Part shown: positions 7,193 to 15,612 of the stretch, in pieces | Layout of the letters: every line of letters starts with the position of its first letter | Numbering within the stretch: position 1 is the stretch's first letter | Assembly: GCA_022706865.1 (NCBI GenBank) | Contig: JAKJBT010000025.1 | Location: 1-20,376 of the forward strand | Direction of reading: 5' to 3' | DNA: 20,376 bases | Source of the DNA: Bacillota bacterium | Lineage (GTDB): Bacteria; Bacillota_A; Clostridia; Lutisporales; Lutisporaceae | Program-made: the position numbers and the translations under genes | The notes under the pieces: model-generated | Seen by the model: only the letters and a program-made list of their open reading frames with translations | Databases searched by the model: none | What the model was told of the DNA's origin: nothing

Positions 7193-7981
7193 TTATTCAC
7201 CAAAGCCGCTGTAGCTTTCATAATAACCTAACTTATTGGATATTCTCCGTGCTCCGTCTACAACCAGACTTACAAAATAATCCGTATCCTGCGGGAATCT
7301 GTATTGAGGCCCTGATATAGACAAGCATCCTATAACCTTCTTACTGCTGTCAAAAATCGGAGCAGCAACACAGCCTACATCGTGTTCTTTCTCTCCTATA
7401 CTAACGGAATAACCTCTTTCTCTTATGGTCCTGAGTTCAGCAATGAACTCCTTGGGATCGACTACTGTCTTTTCCGTAAATCTCTTCAGTTCTTTTGACT
7501 TTTCATACCAAATGCTTTCATCCAAATTTGCCAATATGGATTTACCGGTAGCTCCATACCAGATAGGAGATCTTTCCCCTATTCTTACATATCTTTTTAT
7601 AGCCAGGGGACTCTCCACTTGAATAAAGCATACTTTTTCCAAATTATCCAGCAAGTAAAGGTTAATGGTCTCCTTTGTAGCCTGGCCGATTTCTTCCATG
7701 ATAGGCCGGCTTATCTCTCCTAAATCCATGCTCTCTTTTGCAACTAACCCCAAAAAATAGATTTCATATCCTAACTTATAATGATTACTTCCTTCGTCCT
7801 TTCTTAAAAAACCTTCGTTCTCAAGTGTTGCAAGCAGACGGGAAGTTGTAGACTTAGGCAAGTCGACTTTCTGTGCAATCTCGGTCAGAGTGAATCTTCT
7901 TTCGTTCCAACTAAAGCATTTTAATATTTGTAGTGCCCTGTTAATTGATCTGACATTGTTTTCTTCGGATTTTTTTAACAT
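7193..7981 (-). CDS. IclR-family transcriptional regulator
   Basis: This 262-residue DNA-binding protein has an N-terminal winged helix-turn-helix: the recognition region TLTEIAQKVDLPKSTTSRLL at residues 31-50 is typical of IclR. The effector-binding GAF-like domain follows (about 85-255), with GATGKSILA and the ending segment GCLSISGPQYRF characteristic of the family. IclR proteins often control the uptake and breakdown of aromatic acids, quinate or shikimate, sugar acids and glyoxylate, usually from nearby genes. Here the neighbours are the tctCBA transporter, a Fe-S protein and the aro genes. The ATG at 7981 has an AGGAGG site a few bases upstream. A promoter candidate lies at 8039-8067. 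The ligand is unknown. Confidence 0.92.
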   Translation of the reverse strand: MLKKSEENNVRSINRALQILKCFSWNERRFTLTEIAQKVDLPKSTTSRLLATLENEGFLRKDEGSNHYKLGYEIYFLGLVAKESMDLGEISRPIMEEIGQATKETINLYLLDNLEKVCFIQVESPLAIKRYVRIGERSPIWYGATGKSILANLDESIWYEKSKELKRFTEKTVVDPKEFIAELRTIRERGYSVSIGEKEHDVGCVAAPIFDSSKKVIGCLSISGPQYRFPQDTDYFVSLVVDGARRISNKLGYYESYSGFGE

Positions 7982-8038
7982 AATTCCTCCTACATGAAGC
8001 TTTTACTGACTATCTCAATAATATATTACCACATATTT

Positions 8039-8067
8039 AATTTACTTTTACAAGCAAAAAATCTCAA
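8039..8067 (-). promoter_or_regulatory. Possible iclR promoter
   Basis: On the minus strand, TTGAGA (8062-8067) and TAAATT (8039-8044) are 17 bases apart, within a 113-base gap. The octamer ATTGAGAT, which includes the -35 box, recurs downstream at 8012-8019, a spacing of 49 bases, and could be a repeated binding site. The -10 box is only 4 of 6 consensus. No convincing terminator follows the upstream gene, so read-through is also likely. Confidence 0.4.
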
Positions 8068-8094
8068 TATGTATTCTGAATGCTCTTAGATCTC

Positions 8095-8922
8095 TTAATA
8101 TGGAATTTCACTTTCACAGGGCACAGCTACCTGGCATTTCCCGCAGCCATATCTGGGTTTGTATCTTGCAGATATTTTATTTAAAAAATCAGAGCATTGA
8201 TTGTGATTCTTTCCTTTTTCTATCGATATTGCATTGACCGGGCAGTTCTTAACACATGTACCACACATTGAACAATATTCATAGATGCCTGTGTATTCTC
8301 TGTTATCCGGAGGCAGGAACAGTTCTGTTATGATGCTTCCGATTCTTCCTGACATGCCTTTCTTGCTTATAAGACCTTTAGAAAGCCCGAATGTTCCAAG
8401 TCCACATACAAAGGCAGCATGCCTTTCAGACCAGTTACTTGAAAATGATACTCCCGGATGTGATGAAGTGCTTTCAGGCTTGGTTATTGACCAAAATCTT
8501 TCGTCTAGAGAAGGTATAATACAGTCATATCCTGCGCTTGTCAGTAATGACTTTAAATATAAACATAGACTATTCACCATGATCTGACCCTCAATACGTC
8601 CATGAAGCCATTCTTCTGACGGCCATACCCTATCTTCTGCGTTACCCTTTCTCACGGCTTCACTGAAGGGCAAAAAAAATGATATTACTGTTTCAGATTG
8701 TGGAAGCCATTCTTTGGGAAGTAAAAAGTGTTTGCCGATTACCGATGGTTTTTTCAACAAGCTGAAATATTCATCATCAGCGGAACCAAATGCAAAAATC
8801 GGTTCCTCAAAAATTTTCATCCCCGCTACTTTATCTGAAATGGCAGCATGCTTTGTTATATAATTATCTTTCGAGTTTTCTACAAAGTAAGCCGATGCTT
8901 TTATAATATCATGTCTGTTCAT
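8095..8922 (-). CDS. QueG-like two-cluster Fe-S protein
   Basis: This 275-residue protein resembles the epoxyqueuosine reductase family. A ERHAAFVCGLGTFGLSKGLI segment (167-186) corresponds to the cobalamin-site region, followed by a classical 4Fe-4S motif at Cys217, 220, 223 and 227 (CSMCGTCVKNCP). A second set is Cys243, Cys260, Cys263 and Cys269, with CGKCQVAVPCE at 260-270. It is shorter than true QueG, so tRNA modification should not be assumed; it is better seen as an uncharacterised Fe-S reductase. It lies between tctA and iclR, and a role in reducing a compound imported by TctABC is possible but only inferred. The start at 8922 follows a slightly distant AAGGAG site. Confidence 0.8.
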   Translation of the reverse strand: MNRHDIIKASAYFVENSKDNYITKHAAISDKVAGMKIFEEPIFAFGSADDEYFSLLKKPSVIGKHFLLPKEWLPQSETVISFFLPFSEAVRKGNAEDRVWPSEEWLHGRIEGQIMVNSLCLYLKSLLTSAGYDCIIPSLDERFWSITKPESTSSHPGVSFSSNWSERHAAFVCGLGTFGLSKGLISKKGMSGRIGSIITELFLPPDNREYTGIYEYCSMCGTCVKNCPVNAISIEKGKNHNQCSDFLNKISARYKPRYGCGKCQVAVPCESEIPY

Positions 8923-8958
8923 TTACCTTATCTCTCCTTAAATGTTAAACAGCAAATA

Positions 8959-10467
8959 CTATTCAGGCTTCATCATACTCTTCCTTGAATCAAAATAGCC
9001 CTTAACAGCAGGAATATTTGATACAACTGTAATGATTGTAAATAATGTCAGTACAAGGGTAATAGGGCGTCCGAACAATGCTGCCAGCATGTTTTCTTCA
9101 GTGGAAGCCAAAGAAATTGCCCTGCGGAAACTGTTATCCATCATACCGCCCAGCACAAGAGCGAGTATCATGGGAGCAACCGGATAATCGCGCCTGCGCA
9201 TTAAGTAACCCAGGATTCCGAAGAAAAACATCAGCCCAACATCAAACATACGGTTATTGCATGCAAATGCTCCAATTACACACAGCACCGTAACGATTGG
9301 AAGAAGAATCCTCTTAGGTATGTTGATAATCCTGCTGATTCTTGGTCCCAGCAGCAGACCCAGGATCAATATAAAAACAGAACCTATAAGCCCGCCAGCC
9401 AGAACGGCATGGAATAATTCGGGGCTGTTTCTTATAAACATAGGGCCTGGCTGCAGGCCGTGAATATAAAATACCGACAGTATAATTGCAGTAACTGCAT
9501 CTCCGGGAACGGCAAGGGTCAGCATAGGTATGAATGCACCGCCTATGCAGGCATTGTTGGCTGTTTCGCTGGCCACGATTCCTTCGACCTGGCCTTCCCC
9601 GAAAGGAACATCCGGGTTTTTTACGATTCTCTTAGCCTCACCGTAGGCTAAAAAAGCAGCAACAGGCCCTCCTGCCCCGGGAAGCGCACCGACCAGGGTG
9701 CCGATTACGGCATAATAAATTGAACGAAAGAAATGTTTAAACATATCCTTTAGTTTTACAACAGTTCTGACCATATTTGAAACCTCAGATTTTAAAAAAC
9801 CATCGGAAATAACACTTAGTACTTCATTAAAACCAAATAAGCCGACCAATGCAGGAACTATGTTGATACCTGCCTGGAGATCATAGATGCCAAAGGTCAT
9901 CCGGGGAGTACCCATTACTGAGTCTATCCCTATCGTGCTCATAATCAAGCCCAGCATGGCACTGATAAGCCCTTTTGAAAAGCTCTTGGCAGTCAGGGAA
10001 CCGACAGCAGCCAGTCCAAAGAGAGCTATGAGAAAATAATCCATTGGAGTAAATTTTAGTGCTATATCAGATATTGGCTTGGCAGCAAGCCATAAAACCA
10101 CAAAACCGAACAGGGTACCGATAAATGAATAAACAGTAGCATATTTCAGCGCTTTATACGCTTCTCCCCGTTTAGCAAGGGGATATCCGTCCAAGGTAGT
10201 AACCACCGATGAGGGGGCACCGGGAATGTTAATAAGAATGGCGGAGATTGCACCGGAAAATACTCCTACCGTATAAACACCCATGATTGTGGCTATGGCG
10301 TCTCCGGTGTTCCAGGAATATGTGATTGATACAAGCAGAGCTGTTGCCATGGATACAGAAAGGCCCGGGATAGCGCCCACAAACAGACCTGCTACCGACC
10401 CAATGAATACCATCCAGATAAAATGAAAATCCCAAAAATAAGATATTACATCAAAAAAACCTGACAT
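8959..10467 (-). CDS. tctA: Tripartite tricarboxylate transporter, large permease TctA
   Basis: This 502-residue integral membrane protein is the large permease of a TTT-family transporter, which moves carboxylates such as citrate or aromatic acids with ions, delivered by the binding protein TctC. The N-terminal AGLFVGAIPGLSVSMATALL segment (27-46) and the GAISAILINIPGAPSSVVTTLDGYPLAKRG region (72-101) are family signatures. A second GALPGAGGPVAAFLAYG motif lies about residues 260-276. Many hydrophobic segments span the chain, about 11-12 by eye. The ATG at 10467 follows a GGAGG site. It is separated from tctB by 13 bases and from the Fe-S gene by 36. Confidence 0.95.
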   Translation of the reverse strand: MSGFFDVISYFWDFHFIWMVFIGSVAGLFVGAIPGLSVSMATALLVSITYSWNTGDAIATIMGVYTVGVFSGAISAILINIPGAPSSVVTTLDGYPLAKRGEAYKALKYATVYSFIGTLFGFVVLWLAAKPISDIALKFTPMDYFLIALFGLAAVGSLTAKSFSKGLISAMLGLIMSTIGIDSVMGTPRMTFGIYDLQAGINIVPALVGLFGFNEVLSVISDGFLKSEVSNMVRTVVKLKDMFKHFFRSIYYAVIGTLVGALPGAGGPVAAFLAYGEAKRIVKNPDVPFGEGQVEGIVASETANNACIGGAFIPMLTLAVPGDAVTAIILSVFYIHGLQPGPMFIRNSPELFHAVLAGGLIGSVFILILGLLLGPRISRIINIPKRILLPIVTVLCVIGAFACNNRMFDVGLMFFFGILGYLMRRRDYPVAPMILALVLGGMMDNSFRRAISLASTEENMLAALFGRPITLVLTLFTIITVVSNIPAVKGYFDSRKSMMKPE

Positions 10468-10480
10468 ATATACTCACCTC

Positions 10481-10954
10481 CTATGGCAGCATGACGTGCA
10501 GCATAACGCCGAATATTATATAAATTGAAACAGAAAATAGAACAGAGATTATTGCTATCAGCCATATCCTGCGCTCACCCAGATGGAGAAACAGAGCAAC
10601 TAAAAATAGAATAGTCGAAGGAATAAACTTGAGGAATCTCATGGTTCCAAAATAGGCAACGGATACGCCTATGGTAAATAAAACGTCTTTCCAATGAATT
10701 GCAGCTTTCTTCCGACTTTTTTCTCCTGATTTAATCTGACGTATACCATCAGAAAAAAGTGAAAAGGATAAGGCTCCTATGAAGACGGCAATCAGTACGG
10801 GGAAAAGGTACGGAGACAGCTTCCACTCCAGTTTGGCCGTACTGTAGTGATTAATCAGTGAATAAACCATCAGTGCCGCCGCAAGCATGAAGAATAAAAC
10901 GGCGTCCTGAATATTACTATTGCGTAAATAATCTTTCTTCCTGTTTTCTTCCAT
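10481..10954 (-). CDS. tctB: Tripartite tricarboxylate transporter, small permease TctB
   Basis: This 157-residue protein is the small membrane subunit of the TTT transporter, with four hydrophobic segments at about residues 20-40, 50-68, 90-110 and 120-155. The ATG at 10954 (MEENRKKDYL) is chosen because an AAGGTGG site lies upstream; a longer frame to 11047 has no ribosome site and reads through an intercistronic hairpin. TctB sequences are poorly conserved, so the assignment rests on size, topology and the place between tctC and tctA. Confidence 0.88.
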   Translation of the reverse strand: MEENRKKDYLRNSNIQDAVLFFMLAAALMVYSLINHYSTAKLEWKLSPYLFPVLIAVFIGALSFSLFSDGIRQIKSGEKSRKKAAIHWKDVLFTIGVSVAYFGTMRFLKFIPSTILFLVALFLHLGERRIWLIAIISVLFSVSIYIIFGVMLHVMLP

Positions 10955-10989
10955 ATTATAGTCTTCCACCTTTATAAAATTTGAAGCGG

Positions 10990-11020
10990 AAACCGCCGGC
11001 ATTGATTCTGCCAGCGGTTT
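10990..11020 (-). promoter_or_regulatory. Intercistronic stem-loop between tctC and tctB
   Basis: A GC-rich 12-bp stem with one G-U pair joins 10990-11001 and 11009-11020 around a 7-base loop. On the minus strand it is not followed by a U-run, so it is not a usual terminator. Such hairpins can protect the upstream mRNA from 3' decay and so give more TctC than TctA or TctB. It lies in the 108-base gap between the genes. Confidence 0.75.
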
Positions 11021-11062
11021 GCCACAACTGCAAAAGCTCCATGTCATGAAAAATAAATTAAA

Positions 11063-12130
11063 TTAAGGTCTTGGAATATTGAATTTTTCAGGGCTGAACT
11101 TGCTTGCTCCGGCATCATAAAGTAGCCAGCTTACAAGAGATTCCCACTCAGAAAAGAACTTATTTGCGGAAGCCTCATCGGGATATTTTTCATACAGCTT
11201 CTCCAAACAATTCTTGGCGACATAATCCTTCCATTCCTGCTCCTGTATAGCTTTAGCAGCTGCCTCCTTCAGGATCTCCTGAATTTCTGCCGGAACATCC
11301 TTGTCAACCAGCAGGGACAGCGGAGTAAAAGGAGTACCGAAATATTTTTCGGAACCGGGAATTACTTCTGAGAAAGTCGGAACATCAGGGTATTTATCAA
11401 GCCGATCCACTGCAGAAATACCCAAGAGCTTTAAATCACCGCTTTCTATATAGCTTGTAACCGTAGAGAAGTTCGAATTTGTGAAATCCACCTGATCACC
11501 AAGAACAGCGACAATGCAGTCACTCCCTCCGGCATAAGCAGTCAGTGCCGCCTCCAGGCCCAGCTTGTTATAAATAAGGCTCTGTACATGACCGGAACCT
11601 CCGGGGCCGGTATAGGACATCTTCACTTTGCCCGGACGGGCTTTCATATCATCAACCAGATCCTTAAGAGTATTATACTTGGAATTCTTATTCACTACAA
11701 TAACCTTCGGATCGTTTACCGTAACCATAATGGGTGAAAAGTCGGCATAGCTCATTTCTGAAAGTCCCATGACCCTCTGTGTTCCCAGGGACTCAGCAGT
11801 AAATAAGATAGTATAGCCGTCAGGCTCGGCATCAAGAACAGTCTTGGCACCTACTGCTCCGGAAGCTCCGCCCTGGTTTTGTACAGTGATGGATTGCCCC
11901 AGGAACTTCTCCATCTGGATCGCCAGCTGCCTTCCTGTCAGGTCGGTAGTCCCCCCTGCTCCGTAAGGAACAATCATTGTGATTGGCTTCTTCGGGTATT
12001 CAGGCTTCGGTTCCTCCGCAGGAGCGGATGCGCTTGGTTCGGGGGCTTTGGCATCATTGCCGGAACATGCAACCATAGTAAAAACCAGACATAAAACCAG
12101 AGCAAGTAAAAAAACAGACCTCAGTTTCAT
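11063..12130 (-). CDS. tctC: TctC-type substrate-binding lipoprotein
   Basis: This 355-residue protein is the extracytoplasmic receptor (Bug/TctC family) of the TTT transporter. The signal peptide ends in a lipobox with TMVAC at residues 18-22, so Cys22 should be lipidated and hold the protein to the membrane outside. A disordered, Pro- and Ala-rich linker follows (23-48). The family motif PYGAGGTTDLTGR (55-67) contacts the bound carboxylate, with TGPGGSGH further on. The ATG at 12130 follows a GGAGGG site at 12138-12143, eight bases away; the frame opens slightly earlier with TTG at 12145. The ligand is unknown: family members bind citrate, terephthalate and other acids. A possible promoter lies upstream, in the gap after aroC. 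Confidence 0.93.
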   Translation of the reverse strand: MKLRSVFLLALVLCLVFTMVACSGNDAKAPEPSASAPAEEPKPEYPKKPITMIVPYGAGGTTDLTGRQLAIQMEKFLGQSITVQNQGGASGAVGAKTVLDAEPDGYTILFTAESLGTQRVMGLSEMSYADFSPIMVTVNDPKVIVVNKNSKYNTLKDLVDDMKARPGKVKMSYTGPGGSGHVQSLIYNKLGLEAALTAYAGGSDCIVAVLGDQVDFTNSNFSTVTSYIESGDLKLLGISAVDRLDKYPDVPTFSEVIPGSEKYFGTPFTPLSLLVDKDVPAEIQEILKEAAAKAIQEQEWKDYVAKNCLEKLYEKYPDEASANKFFSEWESLVSWLLYDAGASKFSPEKFNIPRP

Positions 12131-12175
12131 TGTTACACCCTCCAATTTTTTATTTATTTAAATTCTGATAGAACA

Positions 12176-12205
12176 ATTGTTGCATTGCATAATAGATAGT
12201 GTCAA
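12176..12205 (-). promoter_or_regulatory. Possible internal promoter for tctCBA
   Basis: A perfect TTGACA -35 box (12200-12205) on the minus strand is followed after 18 bases by AACAAT (12176-12181), 4 of 6 for a -10 box. A 10-base palindrome, AACAATTGTT at 12172-12181, coincides with this -10. It lies in the 80-base gap between aroC and tctC. The site would allow the transporter to be driven apart from the aro genes. Confidence 0.4.
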
Positions 12206-12210
12206 GGAAT

Positions 12211-13389
12211 CTACATCCTATCCCATTTTTCGTCTATATCGGTAACTGATCTGTACCCCTTTGCCATAATTATGGCATCCAGTATTGCTATTCTGACCAT
12301 TGCCTCACATACCGGATAAATTCTTGGAAGTAACGATGCATCCCTGCGGGTTATCGGCGACAGAGTTTCCACTTCCATTTTTTCAACGTTTACTGCATTT
12401 TGAGCTACTGATACTGTTGGTGTAGGTTTGACCGCAAGCTTTATTCTGATTTCTTCCCCATTGGAGATTCCGCCCAGGAACCCTCCGGCATTATTCGTAC
12501 TGAACCTTACCCTTCCGGTTGTCTTATCCACGTAGGATTCGTCATTTGATTCCGATCCCAGCATATTTGCCATATCAAAGCCTGCACCAAACTCTATCCC
12601 TTTTATGGCACCGATTGACATTAATCCATGAGCTATTGTAGCCTCCAGCTTATCGAATACCGGTTCACCCAGCCCTGCCGGAACTCCTTTTGCTATTATC
12701 TCGACAATACCGCCGCAGGTTTCTCCGGCAGCTTTTACTTTTAGTATATCTTCTATCATTTTAGGAGCTGTTTCCAGGTCAGGGCAGTTCAGTTCATTTT
12801 TTCTGTAATTCTCTTTTGCCGTCTCATAGGTAATCGGTTTTGCCTTTATTCCATGTGATGCGCTGATAAAGCCAATAACATCTATACCCATTTTATCCAG
12901 TACCAGTTTTGCTACGGCTCCTCCGGCAACCCTGCTTGCAGTTTCTCTTCCCGAAGCCCTTCCGGCTCCTACCCAATCGGAATATTGTCCATATTTTTTG
13001 AAATAGGTGTATTCGGCATGTCCTGGCCTAATGACGTCTTTATACTCTCTATACTGCTCTATATGGACATCTTCAATGTCATTGTTCGGTATTACTATAC
13101 CGATTGGTGCCCCGGTTGATAAATCATTTTCCATTACTCCTGAAAAAATATAAACCTTATCCTTTTCCAGCCTTGGTGAGTCAAGGGGAGTCTGTCCGGG
13201 TTTCCTTTTGTCCAGTTCAACCTGAATATCCTCCGCTGTTATTCTTATACCGGCAGGAACACCGTCAACAATTGTAATCAGGCCTCCGAAAAGCTCTTTC
13301 GGTATGTTTGAATTCTTTCTGAATCCTCCGGAATATGATTCTCCCGCCGTTGTTACCCTGAACATTCGCCCGAAAGTATTTCCCATCAT
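12211..13389 (-). CDS. aroC: Chorismate synthase, divergent
   Basis: Chorismate synthase removes phosphate from EPSP in the last step to chorismate, using reduced FMN. The 392-residue protein is recognised from RPGHAEYTYFKKYG (121-134) with His124, GRASGRETASRVAGGA (143-158), MLGSESNDES (276-285) and TNNAGGFLGGISNG (298-311). It departs from family motifs in two places: the usual GESH reads GESY (Tyr19), so one of two active-site His is missing, and the usual RHD reads RRD (348-350). Compared with known enzymes, about 14 extra residues follow Tyr19. A GGAGGAG site at 13397-13403 abuts the aroA stop codon, so it is tightly coupled. Being the only chorismate synthase here, it may still work, or it may have changed its job. 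Confidence 0.85.
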   Translation of the reverse strand: MMGNTFGRMFRVTTAGESYSGGFRKNSNIPKELFGGLITIVDGVPAGIRITAEDIQVELDKRKPGQTPLDSPRLEKDKVYIFSGVMENDLSTGAPIGIVIPNNDIEDVHIEQYREYKDVIRPGHAEYTYFKKYGQYSDWVGAGRASGRETASRVAGGAVAKLVLDKMGIDVIGFISASHGIKAKPITYETAKENYRKNELNCPDLETAPKMIEDILKVKAAGETCGGIVEIIAKGVPAGLGEPVFDKLEATIAHGLMSIGAIKGIEFGAGFDMANMLGSESNDESYVDKTTGRVRFSTNNAGGFLGGISNGEEIRIKLAVKPTPTVSVAQNAVNVEKMEVETLSPITRRDASLLPRIYPVCEAMVRIAILDAIIMAKGYRSVTDIDEKWDRM

Positions 13390-13403
13390 AATGAATCTCC
13401 TCC

Positions 13404-14699
13404 TTATTCTTCTAAAACAATGTTTGCACCAATCTTATTCATCAGTTCAAAAAATCTCGGAAAAGATACAGAGGCACACTGAGCATCCCTGACCTTGGTC
13501 TCTCCTTTTGCAAAAAGTCCCGCAACAGTTAAAGCCATTGCCACTCTGTGATCATCATAGCTGTCCACATTGGCGCCGGTAAGGGCTTTTCCTCCATTTA
13601 CAATCATATAGTCAGATCCTGTTTCAATATCAGCACCCAGCTTTTTCAGTTCATTTTCCATTACGCCTACTCTGTCCGTTTCCTTTACGCGAACATGAGC
13701 AAGATTAATGAATGTGGTCTTGCCTTTTGCAAAACATGCAGCTACGGAGAGCGCAGGAAGGGAGTCGGGGATATCGTTCAAATCTATTGTCAAACCTCCA
13801 CGCAGGGGAGTACCGCCTTTTATAACCATGCGTTTATTCTTTGAGTCCTTAGTAATGTCAGCTCCCATAGCAATCAGATGGTCAACCACTGCTTTGTCCC
13901 CCTGGCAGTCATCAAAATCCACTCCCGATATTACAACCTCAGAAGGGGTGGTGACTGCAGCAACCAGCGGAAATGCAACGCCCGACCAGTCACTGGGCAC
14001 TGTAGAATCTACGGCTTTATAAGATTGGTTCCCTTTTACGGCAAAGTATTTGTAGTCCTGTGAAGCCTCACTTGGTACTACTCCATAAAGCTTCATCCAG
14101 TCAAGAGTCATTTGAAGATAAGGTTTCTCAAGAGGATTTTCAACGATTATTTCCGTATCTCCTTCAGCAAGCGGAGATGAAAGAAGAATGCTTGATATGA
14201 ACTGAGAGTTGAAACCGCTGAAGCTCACTCTTCCGCCCCGCATCTTACCCCCTATTACAACCGGAGGAGCAACGGCACCGGGCCTTGTGAGAAAAGCCTG
14301 TGCACCTAATTCATTTAGAGCATCGGCCAGAGGTTTGATAGGCCTGCGGCGAATCTGATGGTCACCGGTAATAAATGTATATCCGTCAAGCAAAGCAGCC
14401 ATTGAAGCCACAAAGGTCGTGGTTGTACCTGAATTTTTGGTATCTATGAAGTTTTCAGGAACATGCAGTTTTTTCCCCTTTCCCTCCACTATCCAGACTC
14501 CGGGCTCTTCTATTACCTCTGCGCCAAAGGCACGGGCGGCATTTAAAGCACTTAGGCCGTCATCACTGGTAAGGGGATTATTAATAACAGATTTTCCTTC
14601 AGCCATAGCTGCTAACAATACTGAACGAATCGTATGGCTTTTAGAGCCCGGGACAATGACCTCACCGTGAAGTGAAGCTTTTCTTGAAATTGAATACAT
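13404..14699 (-). CDS. aroA: 3-phosphoshikimate 1-carboxyvinyltransferase (EPSP synthase), divergent
   Basis: EPSP synthase transfers enolpyruvate from PEP to shikimate 3-phosphate. In this 431-residue protein the catalytic lysine motif PGSKSHTIR (17-25) has Lys20, followed by LTSDDG (43-48). The RRRPIKPL segment (117-124), NSQFISSILL (164-173), IPDSLPAL (310-317), VRVKETDR (336-343), with Glu340 and Arg343, and DDHRVAM (382-388) match family landmarks. The usual GNAGTxxR loop is here KNSGTTTTF (88-96), and near residue 411 I see Val where the E. coli enzyme has a PEP-contacting Lys. These changes suggest a divergent class. It overlaps no gene; a GGAGG site lies just upstream. It is 24 bases after the EamA gene and 14 before aroC. 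Confidence 0.9.
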   Translation of the reverse strand: MYSISRKASLHGEVIVPGSKSHTIRSVLLAAMAEGKSVINNPLTSDDGLSALNAARAFGAEVIEEPGVWIVEGKGKKLHVPENFIDTKNSGTTTTFVASMAALLDGYTFITGDHQIRRRPIKPLADALNELGAQAFLTRPGAVAPPVVIGGKMRGGRVSFSGFNSQFISSILLSSPLAEGDTEIIVENPLEKPYLQMTLDWMKLYGVVPSEASQDYKYFAVKGNQSYKAVDSTVPSDWSGVAFPLVAAVTTPSEVVISGVDFDDCQGDKAVVDHLIAMGADITKDSKNKRMVIKGGTPLRGGLTIDLNDIPDSLPALSVAACFAKGKTTFINLAHVRVKETDRVGVMENELKKLGADIETGSDYMIVNGGKALTGANVDSYDDHRVAMALTVAGLFAKGETKVRDAQCASVSFPRFFELMNKIGANIVLEE

Positions 14700-14723
14700 G
14701 TGTACCCTCCTTTCTTTTTAACA

Positions 14724-15611
14724 TTATTCTTTTCTATTTATCAGGCAGAACACTACTCCTCCAATAATAAGAATTGCTCCGAAAACGAAATTCCTGTTAA
14801 TCCTTTCTCCCAAAAATAGCCAGCCGAGCAAGACCGCAACAACAGGCTGTACCGGATAGAATAGTGAACAGGTTCCTGCTTCTATCATTGATAAGCTTTT
14901 ATTCCACAGAACATGGGCCAAACCGGTACAAACGAGCCCCATATAAACCAGAGAAAGAATCACTTCCCAACTGAACTGGATATCAGAAATCGTCATAATT
15001 TCGTAGGCTGAAACCGGTAAAGTACATGCAGCTCCAATAAGTATGCCATATACAGTAATCTGAAAAGGATCGTACTTCTGGGTAATCTGTCTGATTACAA
15101 CAGTTACAAATGACCATAAAATTATAGAGCATATAGAAGCCAAAATCCCCAATGCCTTCCCGCTTCCATCCACATCGCCTGCAATAATAAAGACACCATA
15201 TAGAGCTGAAGCAATACATAAGATTTTAACAACAGTTAATTTCTCCTTCAAAATAATTGCTGCAAATATTGTAATGGTAATAGGATTCATAGAATTAATC
15301 AGCGATGCAAGAGATGCATTTGATAGTTTTGTCCCCAAAAATTGTACTGCCGTTGTTAAAAAATAACCTGCAAATCCTATCAGAATTATATATTTGTAAT
15401 CCTTATATTCAATTTTTTCAGGCTTTCTTCTTTTAAGTATGATTAACAAGGCGGCTCCGGCAATGGCATTTCGTAAAAATGAAACAGTAAACACCGGAAT
15501 CTTTCCTAATACGAATTTGCTGACGACATATAAGCTTCCCCATGCACAAAATGTTATCAGTAAATACAAATATGCTATTTTTGTTTTCTTATCCGCCACA
15601 GAATCTATCAT
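14724..15611 (-). CDS. EamA/DMT-family permease
   Basis: This 295-residue protein has ten hydrophobic segments in two halves of five, each half ending with a family pattern such as the SNASLASLINSMNPITITIF stretch, and in the second half GTCSLFYPVQPVVAVLLGWL. EamA members are drug/metabolite transporters, mostly exporters of amino acids or small aromatic metabolites. The ATG at 15611 lies one base past the aroE stop codon, with a GGGGAA site formed by the last aroE codons; a TTG at 15623 is an alternative that would overlap aroE. Its place inside the aro operon suggests it handles an aromatic intermediate or product. The substrate is not known. Confidence 0.9.
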   Translation of the reverse strand: MIDSVADKKTKIAYLYLLITFCAWGSLYVVSKFVLGKIPVFTVSFLRNAIAGAALLIILKRRKPEKIEYKDYKYIILIGFAGYFLTTAVQFLGTKLSNASLASLINSMNPITITIFAAIILKEKLTVVKILCIASALYGVFIIAGDVDGSGKALGILASICSIILWSFVTVVIRQITQKYDPFQITVYGILIGAACTLPVSAYEIMTISDIQFSWEVILSLVYMGLVCTGLAHVLWNKSLSMIEAGTCSLFYPVQPVVAVLLGWLFLGERINRNFVFGAILIIGGVVFCLINRKE

Positions 15612-15612
15612 T

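Noticed and set aside
10955..11047. A 31-codon N-terminal extension of TctB
   Set aside because: It has no ribosome site and runs through a stable hairpin, while a good site precedes the ATG at 10954.
12172..12181. AACAATTGTT as a proven IclR operator
   Set aside because: A 10-base palindrome in AT-rich DNA is expected by chance; it is noted only as part of the possible promoter.
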